A DNA stretch of 41,252 bases from a virus. The stretch is from the IMG/VR virus record IMGVR_UViG_3300037508_000246, positions 1 through 41,252 of that record; one strand, given 5' to 3'. Within the stretch, counting starts at the first letter, position 1. Each line of letters opens with the position of its first letter. The translations under genes were made by a program, and so were the position numbers. Shown piece after piece: positions 27,407-33,544 of the stretch. The notes beneath the pieces were generated by a model. The model was not told the DNA's origin. It saw nothing but the letters and a program-made list of their open reading frames with translations, and ran no database searches.

Positions 27407-27771
27407 TGGGAGATAGAATTATATATTCAATCAAACAAGATAAAGATTTATCTGTTAACCTTTATAGTCATTGGGGTGGATATGATAGATTTGTTACCCT
27501 CGCTAAAGCACTAAAGGCTGCAGAGCCTAGGTGGCAAGATACATCCTATGCAGCACGTATCATTGTGTCTCAGTTGATTGGTACTGACTGGGCAGATGAG
27601 ACAGGCTTTGGTCTATGGGCCAGTAATGGCGACGGTATGGACTATGGTGGAGACCATCCAGATATCACTATTGATTTAGTTAATAAGACTGTAGAAGATG
27701 AAACAGGAATACATTCATTTAATAGTTTTATTGAATATCACTCACTTAAGGATTCATATTTAAATGCTTAA
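27406..27771 (+). CDS. Conserved phage protein (SHWGGY / TGFGLW type)
   Basis: A 121-aa protein: IKQDKDLSVNLYSHWGGYDR, ALKAAEPRWQDTSYAARIIV, ADETGFGLWASNGDG, HPDITIDLVNKTVEDE. This combination is a widespread small protein of actinobacteriophages. Function unknown. TAATG coupled to the previous gene. Confidence 0.7.
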   Translation: MGDRIIYSIKQDKDLSVNLYSHWGGYDRFVTLAKALKAAEPRWQDTSYAARIIVSQLIGTDWADETGFGLWASNGDGMDYGGDHPDITIDLVNKTVEDETGIHSFNSFIEYHSLKDSYLNA

Positions 27772-27776
27772 CTGAG

Positions 27777-27825
27777 AGCCTAGAGTGGTGACCTAGGCTG
27801 AATGCGTGAGGTGGGGTCCCTCACG
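27777..27825 (+). terminator. Tandem hairpins after the early operon
   Basis: AGCCTAG...CTAGGCT (27777-27799) and CGTGAGG...CCTCACG (27805-27825), seven perfect pairs each, directly after the stop at 27771. No long U-run follows, so processing or pausing is as likely as termination. Confidence 0.5.
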
Positions 27826-27858
27826 TTATATAAGGGTGGGGCGCAGGTATTCTTAAAC

Positions 27859-27887
27859 TTGCGCTCCCCCAACATCTTTGATACAAT
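27859..27887 (+). promoter_or_regulatory. Promoter upstream of the last early genes
   Basis: TTGCGC, 17 bp, TACAAT. It overlaps a GGGGCGCA / TGCGCTCCCC inverted repeat (about 27839-27870). Confidence 0.5.
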
Positions 27888-27900
27888 GAGAGGAACTATG

Positions 27901-28134
27901 ATGAGAGCACTTAGACTTGGTATTTCTAAAGAGGAGAAGGTCGCTTGCGCTATTGGCAAGTTGCTATCTGATTTTTCTTTAGACTTAGAAGCGGTAGGAA
28001 AATACCTTGCGCTCTCTCAACCATATGTAGTTTATAGTCGTGCTGTTGAAGTATTAGAAGCAACTCACTATAACAAAACAGTAGCAGAATATAGAGAAAT
28101 AGGACAATACTATGGCAACGACACCCTTTTCTAA
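27901..28134 (+). CDS. Early protein with helical C-terminus
   Basis: A 77-aa protein starting MRALRLGISKEEKVACAIGK, with SLDLEAVGKYLALSQPYVVY and a tail YREIGQYYGNDTLF. GAGAGGA sits six bases before ATG 27901; the next ATG upstream (27898) has short spacing. The LEAVGKYLALSQPYV helix-turn-helix-like layout suggests DNA binding but is not certain. Confidence 0.6.
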   Translation: MRALRLGISKEEKVACAIGKLLSDFSLDLEAVGKYLALSQPYVVYSRAVEVLEATHYNKTVAEYREIGQYYGNDTLF

Positions 28135-28381
28135 CAAGGTAGCAATAATAGCAGACCTATGGATAAACTATAGGGATGATGAACACTTTAAAGATTTTAT
28201 TGAATACAATGATTTAGGGCTACCCCTGGGGTATTTAATAAATACAGAATTGGCTACACCTACAGATCAAGGTGAGATGTATATAACAGAAACCTTTGAT
28301 CTTTTATGTGCTGCTTTAGAAATAGATCTAGATAGAAACTATGATTCATTAGCAGAAATGTTTGGTTTGAGTAATAAATAA
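28112..28381 (+). CDS. Conserved actinophage small protein (NDLGLPLGYL type)
   Basis: An 89-aa protein: NKVAIIADLWINYRDDEHF, IEYNDLGLPLGYLINTELAT, YITETFDLLCAALEID. The F-I-x-x-N-D-L-G-L-P-L-x-Y-L motif is typical of a small actinobacteriophage family. Function unknown. Overlaps the previous gene by 23 bases. Confidence 0.7.
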   Translation: MATTPFSNKVAIIADLWINYRDDEHFKDFIEYNDLGLPLGYLINTELATPTDQGEMYITETFDLLCAALEIDLDRNYDSLAEMFGLSNK

Positions 28382-28908
28382 ATCCCCGAGCAAACCATAA
28401 CAAATAGGACATTAAGGACAAACTAGATTTTTCCAAAAAATCATTAAGAACCTTCTTAAAAAAATCCCAGAAGTTTTTATCAAACCATATATCAAACCTT
28501 TATATCTTTGTCAAATCATATCCTATAGGTATATACTATTAGGGGATATGGGTATTCTTTTATATACCGTTTTATTTTTCTGCCGCCCCGCTGCGGCGCT
28601 GTCTAACTATCTTATTAACCATTACGAAGGGGATCAAAAAATCCCAGGGTATACAAACAATACCCCTGATACCTATAGATATACAAACCATTTCTCAAAA
28701 AAACATTAAGAACCCTTTCTAAAAAATCCCTGAAAGTTTTTGAATATTTTCTGGATATTTCTCATATGTTTTATAACTTTTTGTTATAGTTTTCCACAGT
28801 TTTGGACAGGTTTTATAACATTTTCTATATCAAATATTGAGATGATTTTGTCCATATTGTGGATATAAATTGGTTTGACAATATGAATTTTATATGGTAT
28901 AAGGTTTG
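28382..28908. other. AT-rich non-coding region, candidate origin of replication
   Basis: No gene is supported on either strand. It contains a 44-45 bp imperfect direct repeat (28435-28478 and 28697-28741, both with ATTAAGAACC and AGTTTTT), a GCCGC-CCCGCT-GCGGC hairpin near 28582, long A/T tracts, a TTTTCCACA variant box (28790-28798), and a TGTGGATAT variant at 28858. Together with the DnaA boxes beyond it this is the best origin candidate in the window. Confidence 0.45.
28875..28903 (+). promoter_or_regulatory. Promoter facing non-coding DNA
   Basis: TTGACA, 17 bp, TATAAG. The downstream 100 bp are structured and have no convincing ORF. Confidence 0.6.
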
Positions 28909-29015
28909 GGAAGGGTTGGTTTGAACTGCCAGCATTACGAACGCACTCTAGAAAGTGCATTATCCCCCATTTCCCTCCACTTTCCTCCACCATTGATATA
29001 ACATTTTTATATCAG
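28909..29015 (+). ncRNA. Candidate structured RNA beside the origin
   Basis: Transcript expected from about 28910. GGGAA (28908-28912) can pair with TTCCC (near 28972); GCACT-N6-AGTGC forms an inner hairpin (about 28950-28965); a CCTCCACCA run follows and a GATATA...TATATC hairpin ends it. It has tRNA-like fragments but no cloverleaf. A role as origin-associated RNA is possible. Confidence 0.3.
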
Positions 29016-29026
29016 TAAGATTTATC

Positions 29027-29089
29027 TGTGGATAAACCTGTGGATAACTATCTAAAATATGTGGATAAATCCTATTTACCTGTGGATAA
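29027..29089 (-). promoter_or_regulatory. Four DnaA boxes
   Basis: TGTGGATAA at 29027, 29039, 29060 and 29081 (exact reverse complements of TTATCCACA). Start-to-start distances are 12, 21 and 21 bp, close to whole helical turns. Best evidence for DnaA binding at this origin candidate. Confidence 0.75.
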
Positions 29090-29125
29090 CTTTACAAATC
29101 CAGGCATATCTGATATACTTTTTAT

Positions 29126-29305
29126 ATGAATAATGATGATTTTTTAGCCAAAAGAGAAGAGTTCTTCAGGCGTGTAGAGGAAGCCAGAAACACTCCACAT
29201 GAGTGTGATTGGCAATATTCTTTTGTGCCTGATATAGGCAATGGTGCTTTCTTTGAAACCTGTAAAATATGTATGGATACAAAAGGGGTAATTGAACTTG
29301 CCTAG
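29126..29305 (+). CDS. 59-aa Cys-containing protein
   Basis: MNNDDFLAKREEFFRRVEEA, then PHECDWQYSFVPDIGNG, CKICMDTKGVIELA. A helix followed by a C...CxxC pattern with a His nearby. Leaderless start: TGATATACT, six bases, ATG. It overlaps the next gene by eight bases. Confidence 0.6.
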   Translation: MNNDDFLAKREEFFRRVEEARNTPHECDWQYSFVPDIGNGAFFETCKICMDTKGVIELA

Positions 29306-29513
29306 TCAACATACAAAATGGTATAAGGATAAACGCCTAGTAGAGGCTTTAGACGATATGCGCCAACGCAATCTGGAATTTATGTCCAAGTGTTATTATT
29401 GTGGCGCAGAAGCGGTAGCCATAAAATCTATAGGCGAAAGACTATATCCAGCCTGTGATATTCATCCAGGAGTAAATGAACTTATTCAATCTGAGTCTTT
29501 TTTTAAGGATTAA
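29298..29513 (+). CDS. Small zinc-binding protein
   Basis: A 71-aa protein from TTG at 29298 (MPSQHTKWYKDKRLVEALDD), with MSKCYYCGAEAVAI and LYPACDIHPGVNEL. CYYC plus C and H residues form a plausible zinc site. AAGGGG lies nine bases before this TTG; a second TTG at 29292 is an alternative. Confidence 0.55.
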   Translation: MPSQHTKWYKDKRLVEALDDMRQRNLEFMSKCYYCGAEAVAIKSIGERLYPACDIHPGVNELIQSESFFKD

Positions 29514-29522
29514 CCTTTAAGG

Positions 29523-29738
29523 CTAAATTTTAGGCGGTATACCCAAAGGCATATCCGTAACATTATCAAATGCCTCTTCACATAATGGGCAATATGAATT
29601 AGGCAATCTTCCACTTCTTAAAGTTGATCCACCCAATAATATCAAACCTGCTTCACTCATATCCAGGGTTCTCTGGCTTACTACTCCATAGACTATAGGT
29701 ATTAACTTTGTTTTACATCTATTGCATATACTACTCAT
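29523..29738 (-). CDS. Zinc-ribbon protein
   Basis: A 71-aa protein: MSSICNRCKTKLIPIVYGVV, LRSGRLPNSYCPLCEEAFDN. CNRC and CPLC give a two-knuckle zinc ribbon. TATACT lies eight bases before the ATG with no ribosome site, so likely leaderless. It is convergent with the preceding gene. Confidence 0.6.
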   Translation of the reverse strand: MSSICNRCKTKLIPIVYGVVSQRTLDMSEAGLILLGGSTLRSGRLPNSYCPLCEEAFDNVTDMPLGIPPKI

Positions 29739-29796
29739 ATAAGGTTAGTATAGCAGTTCTTGGTATACCGTGGTATTTTTTGATATACCCTTTGAC

Positions 29797-29825
29797 TTGC
29801 ATACCTGCCCATAGTTGTGTATAAT
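29797..29825 (+). promoter_or_regulatory. Promoter facing the candidate small RNA
   Basis: TTGCAT, 17 bp, TATAAT. No ORF begins in the next 150 bases. Confidence 0.6.
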
Positions 29826-29831
29826 TGGATA

Positions 29832-29942
29832 TAGAAGGGCCTAGAAACCCTTCTCATCGTCCCCTTTCTGGCGATGCAAGTCGTCCCTCCCTTTCTGGGG
29901 ATGCGCTCCTGAGTATGAGCCCTAAACTGCTCATCTTTCTTT
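29832..29942 (+). ncRNA. Candidate small RNA with duplicated motif and terminator-like end
   Basis: From the predicted start at about 29832: a perfect hairpin AGAAGGG-N8-CCCTTCT (29833-29854), then a tandem motif TCGTCCC...TTTCTGG...GATGC in two copies (29857-29877 and 29881-29904), then the element TGAGTA-N12-TGCTCA (29910-29933) followed by TCTTTCTTTATT. Promoter, structure and ending suit a 110-nt RNA. Confidence 0.45.
29910..29933 (+). promoter_or_regulatory. 3' hairpin element, copy F
   Basis: TGAGTA-N12-TGCTCA, the only copy not following a protein gene; it ends the candidate small RNA. Confidence 0.5.
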
Positions 29943-29943
29943 A

Positions 29944-29972
29944 TTGACAGATCTAGCCATAGATGGGATAAT
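29944..29972 (+). promoter_or_regulatory. Leaderless promoter
   Basis: TTGACA, 17 bp, GATAAT, six bases before ATG 29979. A complete consensus -35 makes this the clearest leaderless promoter here. Confidence 0.75.
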
Positions 29973-29978
29973 TGAGAT

Positions 29979-30113
29979 ATGAAACTAACTAATGAATATA
30001 TCAAGTCAGAACTTATTAAGATCAATGAGTTATTACTATCAGGCTCTCTTCATGATATAGATGAGGCTAGTCATGTATCAGCAAGGTTAATAGGGGAATT
30101 AAGTTCTTCTTGA
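29979..30113 (+). CDS. 44-aa helical protein, leaderless
   Basis: MKLTNEYIKSELIKINELLL, SGSLHDIDEASHVSARLIGE, ending LSSS. Helical. No Shine-Dalgarno. The -35 of the SSB promoter overlaps its stop codon. Function unknown. A minus-strand ORF over the same DNA is not supported. Confidence 0.55.
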   Translation: MKLTNEYIKSELIKINELLLSGSLHDIDEASHVSARLIGELSSS

Positions 30114-30138
30114 CATACCGCCGAATTTCTGATACACT
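30110..30138 (+). promoter_or_regulatory. SSB promoter
   Basis: TTGACA, 17 bp, TACACT; about 40 nt before ATG 30180. The -35 starts on the stop codon of the preceding gene. Confidence 0.7.
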
Positions 30139-30179
30139 AAAAGTACGTGGATTATAAATCGTAGAAAAGTGAGAATAAC

Positions 30180-30557
30180 ATGAATCCAAAAATGACAATC
30201 GTAGGGCGCTTAGGAAAAGATCCTGAGACAATTGGAACGACAGGTGCTCGTTTTAGTGTAGTAACACAAGACCGTGTAAAAAATGACAAGGGCGAATGGG
30301 AAGACCGTGATACCACTTGGCATAATATCAAGGCTTGGAAGACGCTAGGACAGCAGGCTCTATCTACTTTGAAAAAGGGTCAAGAAGTAATTGTATATGG
30401 AACATTTAGTGCAGATGAGTGGATTGATAAAGAAGGCCAGAAGCGTATCACAAATGAAGTGACCGCCGAAAGCATTGCCGTTACGGTATATACTTTATCT
30501 AAGATGAACACAACTCCTGTAAATGATCCTTGGGTCAAGGAAACAGTAAACGCATAA
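30180..30557 (+). CDS. ssb: Single-stranded DNA-binding protein
   Basis: A 125-aa OB-fold protein: MTIVGRLGKDPETIGTTGAR, FSVVTQDR, DTTWHNIKAWKTLGQQALST, LKKGQEVIVYGTFSADEW. The G-R-L-G-x-D-P-E, W-x-x-x-x-W and KG-x-x-V-x-V-x-G strings are those of SSB. It ends PVNDPWVKETVNA and lacks the usual acidic D-D-x-I-P-F tip that recruits host partners. Coats ssDNA in phage replication or recombination. Confidence 0.88.
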   Translation: MNPKMTIVGRLGKDPETIGTTGARFSVVTQDRVKNDKGEWEDRDTTWHNIKAWKTLGQQALSTLKKGQEVIVYGTFSADEWIDKEGQKRITNEVTAESIAVTVYTLSKMNTTPVNDPWVKETVNA

Positions 30558-30808
30558 TGTTTGACGATGATGCTACTGAGTGGGAGACGAAGCGTATTGA
30601 TAACTCTCGTCCCCCACTTCGGTGGATAGCAAACCTAGCAGGACACTTTGCATCAAATGCAATGATCCGTATGTTTAACAGAGAAGAAGATGGTGTAGGT
30701 TTTTCTTTGGGGTATGAAATAGACAAAATCATCTGGGATAAAATTTGGCCTATCTATGAAAAATATGGCACAACATATGAAATGAAGTTTGAGCAAGACA
30801 ATGAATGA
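30557..30808 (+). CDS. Protein of unknown function in the SSB operon
   Basis: An 83-aa protein: MFDDDATEWETKRIDNSRPP, LRWIANLAGHFASNAMIRMF, GFSLGYEIDKIIWDKIWPIY. Helical, with no motif I recognise. TAATG overlap with ssb suggests a partner in the same process (inferred). Confidence 0.6.
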   Translation: MFDDDATEWETKRIDNSRPPLRWIANLAGHFASNAMIRMFNREEDGVGFSLGYEIDKIIWDKIWPIYEKYGTTYEMKFEQDNE

Positions 30809-30932
30809 GCAAGAACTAAGAGATAAGATAGCCAAAGAGATTCAAGACTTTGATTTAAGTGAGGGTAGCAATATTCATTTAAATGCTTTGGGTATGAAAA
30901 TGATTGCTATAAACATAGTTAGAGGAAAATAA
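30801..30932 (+). CDS. 43-aa protein
   Basis: MNEQELRDKIAKEIQDFDLS, then NIHLNALGMKMIAINIVRGK. Helical. Overlaps both neighbours (eight bases upstream; TAATG downstream), which supports translation. Function unknown. Confidence 0.55.
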   Translation: MNEQELRDKIAKEIQDFDLSEGSNIHLNALGMKMIAINIVRGK

Positions 30933-31120
30933 TGGAAGACACAAGTGAAACAACAAGTTGTTTCTCATACAAGGTAGAAATGGTAGTTCAGATTCTAGCC
31001 AAAGATGAGAAAACAGCAAAAGAACAATTAGATAAAAGCGGAGGATATGTTTCTTCTCGTAATGTAACTTTAGTGGATTCTGTAACTCTTTATACAGAGG
31101 CTAAAGAAGAAGATATTTAA
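30932..31120 (+). CDS. 62-aa protein
   Basis: MEDTSETTSCFSYKVEMVVQ, ILAKDEKTAKEQLDKSGGYV, TLVDSVTLYTEAKEEDI. A beta-alpha-beta pattern like the small protein at 27224. Last gene of the SSB operon. Confidence 0.55.
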   Translation: MEDTSETTSCFSYKVEMVVQILAKDEKTAKEQLDKSGGYVSSRNVTLVDSVTLYTEAKEEDI

Positions 31121-31125
31121 CCAGA

Positions 31126-31144
31126 TTGCCCCGCAAAGGGGCAA
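31126..31144 (+). terminator. Hairpin after the SSB operon
   Basis: TTGCCCC-GCAAA-GGGGCAA, seven perfect pairs with a 5-nt loop, just after the stop at 31120. The following sequence is only moderately T-rich. Confidence 0.6.
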
Positions 31145-31186
31145 ATGGTGGTTTTGTTGTTCTATTTTGCGCCGAAGTTAATGGAG

Positions 31187-31192
31187 TATAAT
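31187..31192 (+). promoter_or_regulatory. Leaderless -10 of the 254-aa gene
   Basis: TATAAT, seven bases before ATG 31200; no clear -35 or ribosome site. Confidence 0.55.
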
Positions 31193-31199
31193 TGATAGT

Positions 31200-31964
31200 A
31201 TGCCAGAGTTAAATGCTAATATACCGCCGATTGAATGCTATGTCCGTGGTAATTTTTTGCGGAACCAAAAGGATAGCCACGATCAATACTTTCCATGTGT
31301 GATCTTTGGCGTATCCAGCGTACCAAACCGAAGTCCATTGTTCCACTTTATGATGGAAGATGGAGGTATCTGGTGGAGAATGCCTATCAATGCTTTCTGT
31401 ACTGAGCCTGGTGTTAAGGAAGAAGATATACATAATTTAGTATTGTGGAATTCATTTAGTCCTTTTGTTACCGTCACAAAATTCTCAAACCTTGCAAACC
31501 TTCGCATGTTCTATATGGATAGAACTAAGACCAAAATATCTGGTAAGTATCTATTTACTTTAGATTGGTATAGCGGAGATGCAAACAGTCTTGATGATGG
31601 CTACTCTGAAAATCCTGGTCAACATAAGTGTGGCCATGTTATTGAACGTGATGATGGTAACTTTGCTATCCAACCTAACAACCGTATCTTTGCTTTAGAA
31701 CCTTCCTTTACTACAAAGCCTGGTAAACCTGTTATACATCGCCTCATCAATACCCGCAAATGGGATGTAGAAGATGCTGCCAAGTGGGTCACAGAAGATT
31801 CAGATGCTTATCATTACGATATTTCTAATATGGAAAATGAAGGTGGCCCTGCAGTTGATGAGATGCGCCCAGTAGTTAAGGAGGCCCTTGACAAGTTCTT
31901 GGCTGATCCAAACACTGATGTTATTATGGAAAGATTAAAGTATATGGAAGATAATGGTGTATGA
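31200..31964 (+). CDS. Conserved phage protein of unknown function
   Basis: A 254-aa protein: ECYVRGNFLRNQKDSHDQYF, CVIFGVSSVPNRSPLFHFMM, GIWWRMPINAFC, FTLDWYSGDANSLDDGYSEN, CGHVIERDDGNFAIQPNNRI. It resembles large hypothetical proteins of aquatic phages but I cannot assign a function. Start is leaderless. It overlaps the 53-aa gene, which overlaps the first glycosyltransferase, so it may belong to the glycan operon. Confidence 0.65.
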   Translation: MPELNANIPPIECYVRGNFLRNQKDSHDQYFPCVIFGVSSVPNRSPLFHFMMEDGGIWWRMPINAFCTEPGVKEEDIHNLVLWNSFSPFVTVTKFSNLANLRMFYMDRTKTKISGKYLFTLDWYSGDANSLDDGYSENPGQHKCGHVIERDDGNFAIQPNNRIFALEPSFTTKPGKPVIHRLINTRKWDVEDAAKWVTEDSDAYHYDISNMENEGGPAVDEMRPVVKEALDKFLADPNTDVIMERLKYMEDNGV

Positions 31965-32122
31965 GAGAGTCTTTTGAATTCCCTGAAACTTTAAGCGAAG
32001 TAGTTCTAGTTGTACAAACATTATCTCCAACAAAATGGTTGCTTATAGACAGAGAAACTGGACAGATGTATCAGGGGAGTCCTTCTGGCAACTGGGACAA
32101 GTTAGAGCCTAAACAAAGATGA
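31961..32122 (+). CDS. 53-aa protein
   Basis: MRESFEFPETLSEVVLVVQT, LSPTKWLLIDRETGQMYQGS, ending LEPKQR. Beta-rich; the L-I-D-R-E-T-G-Q-x-Y-x-G-x-P-x-G-x-W pattern suggests a small barrel. ATGA overlaps at both ends. Function unknown. Confidence 0.6.
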   Translation: MRESFEFPETLSEVVLVVQTLSPTKWLLIDRETGQMYQGSPSGNWDKLEPKQR

Positions 32123-32844
32123 ACAAATTGGGTGGGTTTGGTCCTATTTATGTAATCAATTTGCCACGCAGAACTGATAGGCGTGAGCATATGGAAAAAT
32201 TATTTAAAGATCATGATATAACTAATTATACCTTTATAGATGCCTTTGATGGACAAGAAAATATTCATCAGCATATGCATGAAGGGGAAAGAAAGAATGA
32301 TAAGGCTGCAAAAAGAGCGGAAACTGCTGCCTGTATGTCTCATCTTAAAGCCATTAAGCATTGGTTAGATACTAGTGATAGTGAGTATGCTATGTTCGCA
32401 GAAGATGATCTTTCTATGGATACCGTTCAATATTGGCCATGGACTTGGCAAGAATTTCTAGATGCAATATATTTTGATTACGATGTATTACAACTTTGTT
32501 TGACACAGTTTAATCAAAAAAAATTATCAATGCATAAAAGATACAGGACAGACTATAGTGCTGGGCTTTACATGTTAAAAAGATCTCATGCACAAAAAGT
32601 CATTAATAGGATGATTATTGATGGCAAATACAATGTTAATACAAAAAGAGATGATGTAATAGCAGACCATGGTGTTATTCTGGGCGGTACTGATAGAGCC
32701 TATGCTTGTGGATTATTTATATATGATGTTTCTATGCCGTCTGATATTAACCCATCTGGGCTTAGACTACACACTAAGTGTAGAGATTCTGTGATCACCT
32801 TTTGGAAACAAAATAAGATGTCACTTAAAGAGTTCATTGACTAA
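32119..32844 (+). CDS. Glycosyltransferase, GT25-like
   Basis: A 241-aa protein with the GT25 (lipooligosaccharide-type) signatures: IYVINLPRRTDRREHMEKLF near the N-terminus, AETAACMSHLKAIKHW near 80, and FAEDDLSM near 98, the acidic metal/nucleotide-sugar motif. It would transfer a sugar to a glycan or protein acceptor. First clear enzyme of the glycan module. Confidence 0.85.
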   Translation: MNKLGGFGPIYVINLPRRTDRREHMEKLFKDHDITNYTFIDAFDGQENIHQHMHEGERKNDKAAKRAETAACMSHLKAIKHWLDTSDSEYAMFAEDDLSMDTVQYWPWTWQEFLDAIYFDYDVLQLCLTQFNQKKLSMHKRYRTDYSAGLYMLKRSHAQKVINRMIIDGKYNVNTKRDDVIADHGVILGGTDRAYACGLFIYDVSMPSDINPSGLRLHTKCRDSVITFWKQNKMSLKEFID

Positions 32845-32871
32845 TGACATTTTGTTTGGTATCATAGAGTA

Positions 32872-32982
32872 ATGAAAAAAGAAAAACTTCCAGATTTGAC
32901 AGACGCAAGAACATTTCTTAAAGAAATTATTATTGCTGCATTTATTTTTGGCTTTATCCTAGGAGCGTTAATCGCACAATGA
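32872..32982 (+). CDS. 36-aa membrane peptide, leaderless
   Basis: MKKEKLPDLTDARTFLKEII, then IAAFIFGFILGALIAQ: one membrane helix. TTGACT, 17 bp, TATCAT and six bases to ATG form a leaderless promoter. ATGA overlap with the next gene. Confidence 0.55.
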   Translation: MKKEKLPDLTDARTFLKEIIIAAFIFGFILGALIAQ

Positions 32983-33203
32983 CAGAGAAAAGTTTTTTAG
33001 ATGAACTAACCGAAGATCAGCGCAACGAAGTATGGAAACTACTTGTGTACACCATAAAAGAAATGCGTGAAGAGATTGCAAAAGAAATTGAGAATACCGC
33101 AGCAGACTGGAAAATAGCTGGTAAAATAAAGAGTCGTAACACATTGAAAGCATTTAAGGCAGCAGCATCCATATCAAGAGGGGTAGAAGATGAAAATAAC
33201 TGA
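32979..33203 (+). CDS. Helical protein before the IscA-like gene
   Basis: A 74-aa protein: MTEKSFLDELTEDQRNEVWK, MREEIAKEIENTAADWKIAG, LKAFKAAASISRG. Helical and charged. It overlaps the next gene by 14 bases. No family recognised. Confidence 0.55.
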   Translation: MTEKSFLDELTEDQRNEVWKLLVYTIKEMREEIAKEIENTAADWKIAGKIKSRNTLKAFKAAASISRGVEDENN

Positions 33204-33513
33204 AGCAGCAAAAATTAAAATTGTTGAACTAATGGAAGCAAATAAAAAGATAATGCCAGAGCATATTTTCTTTTTAAGAATTACTGCAGATACTGATGCA
33301 GATGATAATTTAAAGCAGCAAACATATTTTGATTATGAAATTAGACCAAATGATCGTTTACTAAGATTTAAAGATTTTGATCTTAGAATAGATGAAGAGT
33401 CTTATCCACATTTAAAACATGCAACATTAGAATACTACGATGAAGAAAATAAAACAGGTTTCTTTTTAGATAATCCTGAGTTTCATGGTCACTCAGGTGA
33501 AAATGTGATTTGA
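33190..33513 (+). CDS. IscA/HesB-like protein lacking the metal-binding cysteines
   Basis: A 107-aa protein that follows the A-type Fe-S carrier fold: ITEAAKIKIVELMEANKKI, FFLRITADTDADD, DLRIDEESYPHLKHATLEYY, GFFLDNPEFHGHSGENVI. The D-x-x-S, L-x-x-A-x-x-x-Y and GF-x-x-x-NP positions match IscA. The three Cys that hold the cluster (one after the R-I-x-V strand, two in the C-G-C tail) are absent; there is no Cys in the protein. It may be a degenerate scaffold or bind metal otherwise. Confidence 0.65.
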   Translation: MKITEAAKIKIVELMEANKKIMPEHIFFLRITADTDADDNLKQQTYFDYEIRPNDRLLRFKDFDLRIDEESYPHLKHATLEYYDEENKTGFFLDNPEFHGHSGENVI

Positions 33514-33532
33514 TTTTTTCAGCCAACAGGTG

Positions 33533-33538
33533 TATAAT
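33533..33538 (+). promoter_or_regulatory. Leaderless -10
   Basis: TGTATAAT, with TATAAT six bases before ATG 33545. Confidence 0.55.
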
Positions 33539-33544
33539 GGTTGA

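Noticed and set aside
28909-28993. tRNA gene on either strand
   Set aside because: There is a T-loop-like string and a CCA end, but the T-stem does not pair, the middle hairpin has a 6-nt loop, and there is no D-arm. Kept only as a possible structured RNA.
28784-28993. 69-aa minus-strand ORF across the origin candidate
   Set aside because: Poor start context, no ribosome site, no family pattern, and it overlaps a promoter and structured DNA on the other strand.
22386-29933. CRISPR array from the repeated TGAGYA...TGCTCA elements
   Set aside because: Copies are hundreds to thousands of bases apart, separated by genes, and not in tandem; there are no spacers of constant length and no cas genes.
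29735-30025. 96-aa minus-strand ORF
   Set aside because: It covers the candidate small RNA, the leaderless promoter at 29944 and the 44-aa plus-strand gene; its translation resembles nothing and has no start signal.
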